Positions 8,487 through 17,982 of a stretch of DNA of 30,642 nt are shown here, piece by piece (the first letter of the stretch is position 1; each line of letters starts with the position of its first letter). This DNA comes from Chrysochromulina tobinii (taxonomy: Eukaryota; Haptophyta; Prymnesiales; Chrysochromulinaceae). Where the stretch lies: contig JWZX01002940.1 in NCBI GenBank assembly GCA_001275005.1, positions 1-30,642 on the forward strand, written 5' to 3'. Made by a program: the position numbers and the translations under genes. The notes beneath the pieces were generated by a model. The model ran no database searches, was not told the DNA's origin, and saw nothing but the letters and a program-made list of their open reading frames with translations.

Positions 8487-11141
8487 TCACTTCTCCCTTC
8501 GGAAGACCATTGCGTGCGACACGATGTATTGGTACTTGCGCTCGTGCTCTCGGATGAGAAGAGGCATATCCTCTTCGTGCAGTAGGCTGAAGCCGTTGCT
8601 CTGCATGACCGCCGACAGAACCTCATTCGAGTGCACGCGCTCGCCTGTCTTCGCGTCGGCATAGCCGCCGAGCCACCGCTCCGGAGCGGTGTACTCCGGC
8701 AGCCACGAATACGGCGACACGATCACCGCCAAGCCGCCGATGTTGATGAGGCCCTGCTTGCCACCGAGGCTCGCGAGGCACTTGTGCGGATCGGGGAGCC
8801 TGCAGAGGAGGTTCGCCAGTAGGCATGCGTCGAAAGAGCCGAGCGAGGTCGGAAGGTTGCATGCATCGCCCTGCAGGAACTCGACACGAGCCGGCGCGTC
8901 CACTGCGAGGGAAGCGTCGAGCGTCGCGACGCGCGGCACGCCAAGCTCCCCTTGGTCACGGCGGAAAAAGGGGAGCTGACGGTCGCGCTTCATGCGGTTC
9001 GCGGCGTCGATGAAGCTCTGCGAGAAGTCGATGCCGACGACGCTCTCGTACTCCTTGGCCAGCTCAAACGTCGAGCCGCCGACCGCGCAGCCGATGTCGA
9101 GCACGCGGGTCGTGGGTGCACCAGCCTTGGCCGCCCAGGTCTTCACGAGCTCCGCACAGCGCTGAGGAAATCGGAGAGCTTCCGTCGGCCCAATGTTCGC
9201 AAAGGGCATCGCGTCCGCATTCTCCGCAAAGTGCAGCAGGACGTACTCGTTGAGGAGCTTCTCACTCTCGTACAGGGCGGCGCCGGGGCCGGCGGCAGGT
9301 GAGGTTGCGCCCGTCACCGCCGTCTTGGTGCTGCCCGTCGTCGTCGTCGTGGACGCCGCGCGCTTCTGCTGCTGCTCTGCCACCAGCCGGAACCCAATGT
9401 GCTGGAAGAAGTGCTTTCGGAAGTGGAACCGAGACCACGTGGACGCCATGTCGCCCGTCGACGCCCAAGATCCTCCAAAGATCATCGCGTGCTGGCCGTC
9501 GAAGCAGGGCGTCGAGAAGTCGTCATAGTACGGGTGCACCTCGAACCCCTGGAGAGGGTGGAACATGTCATGGCACCACTCCCACACGTTGCCAGTGCCG
9601 ATCGCGCCAATCGGGTCGCTGTCGACGGGGCTTGGCGTGCCGTACGCGAGGTTCGTGTTCAAGCCGCGCCGACCGAAGCCCTCACCACTCTCCACCATCA
9701 CCGGGTCGAGCTCGGGCGCACCCGACACCTCGCGCAGCCGCCGCTGCTCGCCCTCGGTGGGGATCCGGCAAGCAGGCAACCCATCGCGCTCTGCGCGCCA
9801 CTTGCAGAACGCGTTCGCCTCGTGGAAGTTGACCTCCGCCGGCCATGCCCATGGCATCGGCACCACCTCATGCACGGTGCGTAGCCGGTATTGATGAGCA
9901 CCCGCCGGCCCAACCGCCGTCCAAAACGTCGGCCACTTGCTGTTCCGGAACTTGCGCCAGTTCCAGCCTTCCGAGCTCCAAAAGCGCTGCTCGCGGTAGC
10001 CGCCCGACGCGACAAACTCGAAGAACTCGCCGTTGGAAACCTTGTGACGCGACGCGGCGAACTTTGGTACGTTCCGCGTCTCCAGGCCATACTCGTTGTC
10101 CCAGCCAAACGACGGCCAGTTGGGCGGCTTACCCAAGTTGACGGAGCCCTCGTCCACGTTGACCATGGAGTTGATGGGGTAGTCGCGGCCGGGCTCTGGG
10201 TCGAAGACGTCCGCAGCAGGAATCGACGGATGGTTCGCCGCCCAACCGACGGGCGGCTTGCCGCCGAAGAGCGGCTGGGGCAGCTCCCGCATCAACACGG
10301 ACGATGTCTCGAGGTGAATTCTCTCATGCTCGAAGGTCATGGCGAGCGCCCAGAGGGGGCTGTCAGCGAGGATCGGCGCATGCCCGTCGGCAAGCCCCGG
10401 ATGGGTCTCGATGAGCTTCCGCACCGTCGCGTACACCTTTTGACGGTACTCGTGGACCTCCTTCATGTCAGGCCAGTTGATCGGGGTACGAGACAGGTCG
10501 TCCCAGCTCATCTCATCGACTCCCGTCTCAAACAGCACCTCGAAGTACGGGTTGATGGGCTCCGCGATCAGGTTGGCGACGCGCAGCTTGTTGATGTAGA
10601 GGGCCGCGGGGTGGCCGTAGTAGAAGACGAGCGGGTGGCGCAGGTTGTGGTACGACGGCAGGTAGAAGGCTGCCTCGTGCTGAAAGGACTTGAAGAGCAG
10701 CTCGGTAAGCGTCCACGTATTGTCAAAGTACGCCAGGACGTCCGCGCGCGTGCACGTCTCCAAGTTGAGCAACGGCAGGCTAGTCAGTTGCGAACCAGTC
10801 CAGCCGGGGCACTCGGCCGGCTCCAGGCCAGTCCACCACTCACTCGGCAAGCCGGTGTTCCGGCCCCGAGTTTCCACGATGGCTTTGAGCAGATCGTTTG
10901 CAGCCTCGGCCGTCATCACCGTGTCAATGTTGGGGTTGCGTGTGTGCGTCACCGACACAGTGGTGCGCATGGCCCGTTCTTCAGCTTGCGCATCGTTCTC
11001 GACCTTCAGACTCGTGGACACGTCCCATCGAGGAGAGAGCTGCTCCGAACGCAGAGCGGATGAGCTCCGTGTGAGAGGCGCACCTCGTGCTTGGAGGCGT
11101 GTCGCCAGTCGTGCGCCGCGGGAGCCGAAGTGGCGCAGCAT
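8487..11141 (-). CDS. ovoA: 5-histidylcysteine sulfoxide synthase / 4-mercaptohistidine N-methyltransferase (OvoA)
   Basis: OvoA is a non-heme iron enzyme that joins cysteine to histidine C5 using O2 in the first step of ovothiol A synthesis; its C-terminal domain N-methylates the imidazole. The 884-residue product (ATG at 11141) shows all three parts. First comes a DinB-like domain with RHPLVFYYGHPAALYINKL and the iron-binding HX3HXE motif in FEHERIHLETSS (about 272-278). Next is an FGE-sulfatase-like domain (NVWEWCHDMFHP, FGGSWASTGDMASTWSRFHF). A SAM-dependent methyltransferase follows, with motif I VLDIGCAVGGSTFELA near 682 and a C-terminus ending SHAMVFRREK. The first ~55 residues (MLRHFGSRGARLATRLQARG and onward) are Arg/Ser/Ala-rich without acidic residues, like a mitochondrial presequence; a shorter protein could begin at MRTTVSVTHTRN. 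Upstream in-frame sequence starts only at TTG. No intron is needed. Confidence 0.96.
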   Translation of the reverse strand: MLRHFGSRGARLATRLQARGAPLTRSSSALRSEQLSPRWDVSTSLKVENDAQAEERAMRTTVSVTHTRNPNIDTVMTAEAANDLLKAIVETRGRNTGLPSEWWTGLEPAECPGWTGSQLTSLPLLNLETCTRADVLAYFDNTWTLTELLFKSFQHEAAFYLPSYHNLRHPLVFYYGHPAALYINKLRVANLIAEPINPYFEVLFETGVDEMSWDDLSRTPINWPDMKEVHEYRQKVYATVRKLIETHPGLADGHAPILADSPLWALAMTFEHERIHLETSSVLMRELPQPLFGGKPPVGWAANHPSIPAADVFDPEPGRDYPINSMVNVDEGSVNLGKPPNWPSFGWDNEYGLETRNVPKFAASRHKVSNGEFFEFVASGGYREQRFWSSEGWNWRKFRNSKWPTFWTAVGPAGAHQYRLRTVHEVVPMPWAWPAEVNFHEANAFCKWRAERDGLPACRIPTEGEQRRLREVSGAPELDPVMVESGEGFGRRGLNTNLAYGTPSPVDSDPIGAIGTGNVWEWCHDMFHPLQGFEVHPYYDDFSTPCFDGQHAMIFGGSWASTGDMASTWSRFHFRKHFFQHIGFRLVAEQQQKRAASTTTTTGSTKTAVTGATSPAAGPGAALYESEKLLNEYVLLHFAENADAMPFANIGPTEALRFPQRCAELVKTWAAKAGAPTTRVLDIGCAVGGSTFELAKEYESVVGIDFSQSFIDAANRMKRDRQLPFFRRDQGELGVPRVATLDASLAVDAPARVEFLQGDACNLPTSLGSFDACLLANLLCRLPDPHKCLASLGGKQGLINIGGLAVIVSPYSWLPEYTAPERWLGGYADAKTGERVHSNEVLSAVMQSNGFSLLHEEDMPLLIREHERKYQYIVSHAMVFRREK

Positions 11142-11813
11142 GGGCCGAAGGAAGGTCGGGGAAGCAATTCCAGTGCGCTTTCCAAGACGAATCCTGGAGA
11201 ATTCGTGAATCGAACTGCATCTCTGCCTCCATTTCTGGCGTTTTCTCAAATCTGGACCGTGAGATACTATTGAGATTTTGCGAGCTTCTTCTCGGCGTAC
11301 CCCACGCGCCGGGTCGCCCGGGGTGACTGTGCCCATAAGACTGTGAGCCCGCCTTGGCCTGTCGGCCAATGCCCAGATGGTGATGCTCGCCGTCAGTGTT
11401 ACGTCAGGTGTTGCTGGCGTGATGGCGTCAGATCTCCGTAATTGCTAATTCTGACAACTTCGAAACCGGGGAGCGCGGGGTCCACGTCGAGGTCCACAGT
11501 AATAAGCATGGGTAATAAGCCTATATTAATTATTTATAAGCCACCTCTTTTTCAGCGATGCTTTCCTTCTTTTCTCGCACAAGCAAATTCAATGTGACGA
11601 TAAGCACGAACGCGGACCGCAGCGCCGGTCACTACAGAGCCGAGCTGTATCGGTCCTCGCGTCTCGGTATCGGGAATCGATCTCGAGAAGCCCGCCCAGG
11701 TGAAGCCCAGGGGTCCTCGCTCATGTTGACATTTGCCTCGTCTAGTGAACGTTCAGTACGAGAGGACGTGAGGTGGCACGTACCGCGCAACGAGCGGTCG
11801 AACGATGCGAAGA
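11142..11813. other. Intergenic region with AT-rich segment and rRNA-like motifs
   Basis: 672 bp between the OvoA start and the stop codon of the RING-like gene. It includes an AT-rich stretch at 11500-11550 and, at 11753-11766, a sequence identical to the sarcin-ricin loop core of large-subunit rRNA. Plus-strand reading frames here have no protein-like character. Confidence 0.45.
11751..11798 (+). other. Short rRNA-like motifs (LSU sarcin-ricin loop and SSU-like 11-mer)
   Basis: Positions 11753-11766 (cagtacgagaggac) match the universally conserved sarcin-ricin loop of large-subunit rRNA. About 20 nt downstream, cgcaacgagcg (11788-11798) matches a highly conserved stretch of bacterial or organellar small-subunit rRNA. 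Flanking sequence does not visibly align to either molecule, so this is at most a scrambled rRNA fragment (for example mitochondrial DNA inserted in the nucleus) and not a functional rRNA gene. Confidence 0.35.
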
Positions 11814-12936
11814 CTACGCAGTAGGTGCGGTCGGCTCTGTGCCAGTAGCTCCAGCGGCCAATCGAGCTGTCACGGCAGCATCAGGGGCGTCCATCACGGC
11901 AGCGGGCGCCTCATGCGCGCCGGGTGGCGGACCTGCGGCGAGAGCGCCGCCAGCTTCCGTCGGATCGCCCGTTATGCGGCCCGCGCCCGAGTCGTAGCGG
12001 TCCGTGGCAGACGTAACGGCTGAGTCGTAACGGCCCGCGCCGGAGTCGGCCCCCTCGGCAGTGGCAGACGCAACGGCTGCGCTGCCGGGAGCGGCGCCAG
12101 CGCTTGCGTCGGCCGAGTCGGGGAATCGTGGGGTCACGCTATTGGACTCATCAGGCTCTTCTACGAGCATCGCGCTGAAGGGGAGCATCTTGCGCGAGAG
12201 CGCGCTAAAGTCGTCCCCAGCCTTGATCGGTGAGTTTGCGGGCTGACCCGGCAGCGACGCGGCTATTTTCTGCTGCTTCTGCTGCACTCTGTCCATCTCC
12301 GCACGCGTCCGCGGGGAGTCCACGTATCGCGTAGAAGCCTCCTCGCCGTTCTGCAGCAGCTTGAGATGGAGCGGCGCCTTGCTCTTCGAGGCGCACTGAG
12401 GGCATGCCATCCCCTCCGGCAGCAGCGCCGCCGCTGTCGCTAAACCGCGTGCTCGCCGTGCCGTCGGCACCGTCAGCGCATCGCCTGGCGCGTCGTTCGA
12501 GCTCGGCTGGTGCTTCGCCTGCTGCTTCGCTACGTACTCGTGCAGACAGAAGGTGCAGAGCGACTGCTTGCAGCACGGCATCTCCAGTACCTGCTTGAAG
12601 AACATCCTGTGAATGGGCGGAGAGCAGGCTCGTAACAGGTGTGCGCCACGGATGGCAGAGTGTTGCACGAGACAGGACTGTTGTTGATTGAGAGCTGGCG
12701 TTGGCGCACATGCACAGAGGGCAGTAGTACTTGTACTCCTCGGCCTGCTTTCCCACGGGCGTCTCAGCAACGGCCACGTCTTTGCGGCTGGGAAGGTTGG
12801 TGTCGATCCAAAGTCCAGCACCCTTTGCCCCCGGCCGTTCGCTTCCTTGTGGAGGAGTGACGAGCCCTCGACGCGCAGATAGCAGGGGCTGCCGCTTGCT
12901 GTCGCGTCGGCCGAAGATGCTGGCACCGCAACCCAT
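11814..12936 (-). CDS. RING-like zinc finger protein with probable N-myristoylation site
   Basis: Exon 1 is 12936-12710 and exon 2 is 12606-11814, 339 residues in all, separated by a 103-bp intron (donor GTGCGCC, acceptor CATTCACAG, phase 2). The start MGCGASIFGRRDSK fits the N-myristoylation consensus (Gly2, Ser6) with Cys3 as a possible palmitoylation site and basic residues after it, so membrane attachment is likely. The splice builds a RING-like zinc ligand series: YYCPLCMMFFKQVLEMPCCK (Cys 72, 75, 87, 88), then LCTFCLHEYV (Cys 93, 96, His 98) and ACPQC (Cys 144, 147). This resembles the CPxC...CCKQxxCxxC pattern of SIP5-like RING proteins, which are putative ubiquitin ligases. The C-terminal ~110 residues are Ala/Gly/Asp-rich low complexity with repeats of RYDS. 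The gene is divergent from the 13144 gene, with 207 bp between the starts. Confidence 0.78.
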
Positions 12937-13143
12937 GGGCCTCGCGACCGCGGTGGGGACCGTTTGGCTCGCCTCCGTTCCTCGCGGACTCCTCGCATTC
13001 GGGTTTCCACAGGGCTTATCAACCCGAAGACATCGCCACACCGCCCGCCCGCGATCCGCATCCAATTAGGATTTTTCGTAAGTCGCGTCGCGGAAAAGTC
13101 CAGGAGAGCCGAAGCAGCCCCGCGCGTCTTCGTGTATTTCATC

Positions 13144-14096
13144 ATGACGCGCCTCTGCGCTCCGCGATCGGTGCGCCATTTGTCAGCAACACTTGTGCTG
13201 CTTGATGGCGCATCTGCCATCGATCACGCGTCGGCGAATGCACTCCGACGTGCTCTTACCAGGCCAGCTCACGCCGCCGTGGCTGTCGTGCCACGCATCG
13301 ACTTGCTTCCCGGCACGTCGGAGGACAAGCTGCTCGAGCTGTCGGAGAGGTTGCGCACAGCGGGTGCTGCGGCGCTACTCTTGCGCAATCCGAGCTTGAG
13401 GCAAGTACAGCTGGTTCTCGAGGAGCAGCGCAGTGCCTCCGGAAACTTCCCGAGTCCCATGCCGGTCCTGTGCGAGCCCTTCTTGAGCACACCGCTCGAG
13501 GCGCCCGACGGCGCCGCGGCCGTCGTCCTGCCTTACAGCGAGGTGGAGGGCGCCGTTTCATTGGGCTGGCCGCTGGTGGTCACGCGGTGCACGTCTGCGG
13601 CCGAACTGCACGCGATGCTCGCGCGTCCAGCGCCGCCGGAGATGGTGTTCGCCTCCGAGGCGGCCGTGACTGGCACTCGACGGTGCTGCCGCAGGGGCGG
13701 CAAGCGCTGCCGCGAGCGCGGGTCGCGAGGCCGCGCTCTTCATTGCGTCGCTGGCGCTCGGGCCAGGGTGTGCCGCCGAAGCACGCGAGCTGCGGGCGAT
13801 GGGCTACGCCGCCGTGGCGGTCGACTTCGCGGCAGACGGATTGGCCGTTGCCGCCCGAGCTGGCCGTCCGCGCCGTGCTGAGCACACAGAGCCGCACGTA
13901 CAACAGCCTGGGGCTCAAGGTGGGGCATGGCGACTTCGGCTCGGACCAGTATTGGCTCAACAAGAAGTTCAAAGACGCGCGAGCCATTCAAAAGAGTCGT
14001 TACGCCAGGGAAGGACCTCCAGCCACTGGCGGCGGCGGCGGCGCGGCTGGCAGCCAGGTTGGGCAGGTTGGTGTGAATAGCCAGGTTGGCCTTTGA
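13144..14096 (+). pseudogene. Frameshifted TIM-barrel-like protein (possibly indole-3-glycerol-phosphate synthase-related)
   Basis: Coding begins MTRLCAPRSVRHLSATLVLL at 13144 but the protein-like sequence changes frame twice, near 13670-13682 and near 13840-13858, each time as though one extra base were present. The parts read GAAALLLRNPSLRQVQLVLE, PMPVLCEPFLS and GWPLVVTRCTSAAELHAMLA; then GREAALFIASLALGPGCAAE and LRAMGYAAVAVDFAADG; then AVRAVLSTQSRTYNSLGLKV to the stop at 14096. The spacing of hydrophobic strands and helices resembles a (beta-alpha)8 barrel of the TrpC type, but no catalytic signature is convincing, so the family call is weak. No GT-AG intron of plausible length explains the shifts. 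Either the assembly has indels and the gene is intact, or it is a decaying pseudogene. The stop codon lies inside a 41-bp tandem repeat. Confidence 0.5.
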
Positions 14097-14147
14097 GCGG
14101 GCTGCAGGTCGGTGTGAATAGCCAGGATGGCCTTTGAGCGGGCTGCC
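14070..14147. repeat. 41-bp minisatellite, about two copies
   Basis: A unit starting ggtgtgaatagccaggttgg at 14070 recurs at 14111 with a single-base difference in the shared part. The first copy contains the stop codon (14094-14096) of the upstream gene. Confidence 0.85.
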
Positions 14148-14186
14148 ACGATGTCATCTGTGTGGTGAGGTGCTTGCGACCCCTTC

Positions 14187-14234
14187 GATGGTGGGCAGCT
14201 TGGATGGTGGGCAGCTTCGATGGTGGGCAGCTTC
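14187..14234. repeat. 16-bp tandem repeat, three copies
   Basis: Three copies of gatggtgggcagctt plus g or c, starting at 14187, 14203 and 14219. Confidence 0.9.
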
Positions 14235-14258
14235 GAGAACTCGTCGACGGCTTCAAGT

Positions 14259-14354
14259 AGGACCTCAAGGCGCTCGTGCTGATTATGACCTTCATTAGGA
14301 CCTTCATTAGGACCTTCATTAGGACCTTCATTAGGACCTCGAGGCGCTCGTGCT
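14259..14354. repeat. 12-bp tandem repeat (four copies) inside a flanking ~22-bp direct repeat
   Basis: Four exact copies of gaccttcattag occupy 14287-14334. They are bracketed by near-identical copies of aggacctcaaggcgctcg at about 14259 and 14333 (one mismatch), so the array probably expanded inside a duplicated segment. Confidence 0.88.
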
Positions 14355-15433
14355 CGCTGGTTGGCACTTGACAGGCCCGGTACGCCGCACGCGCACACTC
14401 GCCGCGGGCACACGCCCACATCCCTGTCTCTCCAGGAGATCATTCTCGCTCCGCACGCTCTGCGGCTCCCGCCTCCGGCATGATGATCGGCTTGTAAAAG
14501 GGGCGACTCGCCCTCGGGCGCGCCGCACGGACGCAGCGTATCCTCCTACCCATTCCCCTTTGTCGCCGCGTCGTCTTGTTGGCCATCCCGAGCCACGCGA
14601 TGGCGCAACGTAAAAGCGCGGCCAGAGCAGCCCGTGCAGCCACGCTGCCGCCTCATAGGCACGGCCCGCAGAGCCAGGCGCGCCGTGCAAAGGCGCGGCA
14701 GCACATCCATAACCTTGGCCGTATCGTTCCGGCTCGCGCCGCTCCCCGTCTTCCCCATCCCTGCACACCCGCACGCCGCGCCCCCCTCCCCGCCCGCTCC
14801 CACTCTCCCCTGCAACGGCGCGACGCTGGTTTTATCGGCCGTCTAGCAACCCCACGCGCCTGCGGAGAAGGCGACGGCCTGTGCGATGGACCATGCACCC
14901 GCCGCTGGCCCATGGGCGCGACAGTTGGGTGGAATGGAGCGCGGCGCCCGTCGAGGCGTGCGGCCAGGCCGTGACGGCTGCATGCGGTCCTTGCGGCCTG
15001 GTTGGCTCGCTGCGCGCACCATCTTTAGTAATCTGACGGAGGCCACGGCAGAGCTAGCGAGCTACTGGCGGGCGAGCGAAGGGGGGCTCCTGGTGCTCGG
15101 CATACGCTCCGGGGTGTCTTGATCCCTTCTCTCTGTGTGTTCCTTGTGCGGCTGATGCGCAGCGTCGTGCCACTTTGATTCCCGTGCGACCGACGCAGGA
15201 CGGCATCGTCAATCAAGGGCCGTTACTGTTACTGGCAGTGCGGGGCTTGGTGTCGTTCGCACGGTGTTCGAGCAGTTCATTCACACTTTTTGTACGCCGA
15301 CGCGCTCGCAGCGCCATACTAAGGTTTGGTATGCAGAGAGGCGTCGAACGGTAAAAGGCGTTGTTTCGTCACTTCTTGGACTTCTTGCGGACTTCTGCCC
15401 AAAAGGTGAAGTTGCCTCGGTCCGTCGCGCCCA
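14355..15433. other. Intergenic region without supported gene
   Basis: About 1.1 kb of very GC-rich sequence. Several frames stay open on both strands, but their translations are Arg/Ala/Pro-rich and typical of random GC-rich DNA. A gene of unknown type with introns cannot be excluded, particularly around 14580-15120. The promoter of the 15434 gene should be at the right edge. Confidence 0.4.
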
Positions 15434-17982
15434 ATGCCTCGCTCGATCATCAACGCCAGCTACAACTGGGATAAGCCTGCCAAGAGCCCGCTCAATATTC
15501 CCGACTCTCACGTCGCTGAGCACCCGGTCGGCCTAGCAGATGTCATCGCTCGTGAGGCGAAGCCAAGGCCGCTCGTTCTTCCCGACTCTCATGTCGCTGA
15601 GCACAAGGTCGGCCTAGCACACGTCGTCCCTGCTTCGTTGAAGCCAGTGTCGCCGCCACCGATGGCGATACTCACACCAAAATCAGGGGCCCAAGCGCGC
15701 GCTGCGCGCATCCTCGCATCGTCGAGGCAACGCGTACCCGACAAGCAGCTCACCCCTCTCCATGAGTCAGAGAAGACGGACGCATTCAAAGCAAATCTGG
15801 CGGCGAAAGCTGCAGCCAGGACCGCAGCGTTTTTAAAGACCGAGGCGGTGAAAAGCTCGGAAGCGGACGCGGCAGCCGAAAGGGCGGCCGCCCTCGAAAA
15901 GGTAGCCGCCAAGAACGTGGCGGTCGAGAATGCTAACAGGGCCGCGGCCGAGAAGGCTAAGAGAGCGGCGGCCGAAAAGGCGGCAGTTGAGAAGGCGGCC
16001 GCTGCTGCAAAGGAGGAGGCAGCCAGAGTGGCTGCGGCGGAGGCAGCCAGAGTGGCTGCGGCGGAGGCAGCGCGATTTGAGTCGGAGAGGTTGGCTGCGG
16101 AGGAAGCCGAGGCCGCCAGGGTGGCAGCCGAGGCTGAGGCGCGAGAGGAGGCTGCGAGATTGGCTGCCAGAGCGGCGGAGGAGGAGGCGTCGCGAGCTGA
16201 AGAGGCGAAGTTGAGTTCGGAGGAGGCGGCGGCTTTGAAGGCGAAGAGGGAGGCGAAGGAGAAGGCAGAGAGCGAGGCTGCCGAGGAGGCAGCAGCTGAT
16301 AAGGCGCGCGCTGACAAGTCGGCAGCTGATTTAGCGGCCTATGAGGCTGAGATGGAACGGACCAGGCCGGAGCGGGAGCGGTGCGTGATGTGATTGCTGA
16401 AGATGACCTCTGATGAACCCTTGATGGCCACTGATGACATCTGATTGCCTCCCTCATCAGGAAGCTCAAGCTCAAGATGGCCGACGGATGCTTCGAGAGC
16501 GGCAAGAGCTTGAATAAGTTAGGCAAGCATGCGCAGGCGGAGGTAGATTTGCGCACGGCGCTCAAAATCAGGACAGACCTGCTCGGTGCCGAGCACGAGG
16601 ACACGCTCAAGGTCCTCGCCGAGTTGGGCGACGCGTGCAGGCGCCAGAGTAAGAACGAGGAGGCGGCACGCCTTCTGCGTGAGGCGTACGATGCGTACCG
16701 AGCGGCCAAGGGCGCGGCTGACTCGAATGCACTCAAGGTGGCCAACTTTCTGTGCAGCTCGCTCTCCGCCCAGACAAAATATGACGAAGCCGAGGCCCTC
16801 TTCCGCGAGGTCATCGCGGCTTGCAATGACAAGTACGGTGCGAGCCATAAGAACACCCTCGTCTTCAAGCAGGGCCTCGGCGGGCTCTTCGACAAGCAGG
16901 AGAAGCTTGATGATGCGGAGCCCTTGCTGCGCGAGGCCCTCGCGGGGCGCCGTAAGCTCGCTAGCGCCACTGCGGACACGTATGCGAAAACCGACCTGTA
17001 TGCATCCATGGGTAGCCTCGCCCTCGTGCTCCAGAAGCGCAAGGGAAGCGAGGCGCTCGCAGAGGCGGAGGCGCTCTACCGCGAGGCCTTGACACAGACG
17101 CGCAAGGACATTGAAGGCAAGTCGGCTGACGTGACTATGGGCTTCCTGGTCGTGTTTGGCGAGGGGATTCTTGGAGTCGACAAGTCGGATGCGGGCCTCG
17201 AGGCGGCGTTCGCTAAAGTGGACACGAACCAGAGCGGCAAGATCGACCTGGACGAGTTGAAAGCATACATCCAGAGCGTGTACGAAACGGGGACTGGCCC
17301 GCCACTCGATGACAAGTTCATCAAGGAAATGGTGGAGAAGGCGGACACGAACAAGGACGGCGAGATCGACCTGGATGAGTTCAAGGCCGTCATGCGCGCT
17401 GGGCCCCAGGAGAACAAAATCTCGATCAACCTGATGAAGAACCTGGGGGCGCTGCTCAAGCATGAGCGGCAGCTGAAGCAGGAGCAGGGGCTCAAGCCCG
17501 ATGCGAGCCGCACGGAGGAGTGTGAGCACCTCTACCGCCGCTGCCTCACGGCAGATACGGAGCTGTACGGCCCGACCAACGAGACGACTCTGACCACTAT
17601 GGAGACTCTCGCTATGGTGATGCACTCTCGAGACAAGGACGCCGAGGCGGAGGAGATGCTGCGGCGCGTTCTGATGGAGAGGCGAGCGTCGCTGGGCTTG
17701 AACAACGAAGACACGCTTGAGACGGCGCTTGGCTTGGCGACGGTCCTTCGTTCCATCAGCCAAGGTATGCAAGGGCAGGGCATTTCTTTGGCGGCTGCCT
17801 CCAAGGCCACCGAGGCCGAAGCGCTGCTGCAGGAGGCCCTCGCGGCGAGCAGGCAGGCGCTCGGCGAGGAGCATGCAATGAGCGTGCGCATCAAGAAGCA
17901 CCTAGCATGGGTTTCAGGGACGCCAGTACTGAACATGTCGCTTCGCCAAGCATCACTGGGGGAGGTTGTGGGGAACACATGA
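15434..17982 (+). CDS. Coiled-coil, TPR (kinesin-light-chain-like) and EF-hand protein
   Basis: Two exons (15434-16380 and 16461-17982) joined by removal of an 80-bp intron (donor GTGCGTG, acceptor CATCAG, phase 2) give 822 residues. Residues 1-75 carry a direct repeat of PDSHVAEHPVGLADVI / PDSHVAEHKVGLAHVV. Residues ~95-315 form a long Ala/Glu/Lys helix or coiled coil. From ~320 come TPR units of the kinesin-light-chain type (AEVDLRTALKIRTDLLGAEH, NEEAARLLREAYDAYRAAKG). They are interrupted by two EF-hands whose calcium loops are DTNQSGKIDLDE (~570-581) and DTNKDGEIDLDE (~611-622), both with complete acidic ligands. TPRs then resume (AEAEEMLRRVLMERRASLGL). TPRs mediate protein binding and the EF-hands suggest calcium control, so this is probably a cytoplasmic adaptor. 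Partner unknown. The splice restores a continuous helix (ERERKLKLKMADGCF). Confidence 0.85.
16381..16460 (+). other. 80-bp intron (family B)
   Basis: GT-AG intron with internal CTGATG-type repeats, ending CCTCCCTCATCAG. It shares tgacctctgatga and the acceptor region with the intron at 24544-24711 in an unrelated gene. Confidence 0.8.

Noticed and set aside
9891-11063. Long plus-strand open frame across the ovoA gene
   Set aside because: It is the antisense of a strongly conserved enzyme, and its translation shows no motif.
11558-11824. 88-residue plus-strand frame starting MLSFFSRTSKFNV
   Set aside because: It contains the rRNA-like motif, overlaps the end of the RING-like gene and shows no protein-like conservation.
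14331-14815. Overlapping open frames on the minus strand
   Set aside because: The translations are Arg/Ala/Gly-rich, change with every frame and partly run through tandem repeats; they look like GC-rich noise.
15589-17042. Long minus-strand frames opposite the coiled-coil/TPR gene, rich in Ser, Ala, Pro and Leu
   Set aside because: They mirror the Ala/Glu codon repeats of the plus-strand gene, which has recognisable TPR and EF-hand motifs.
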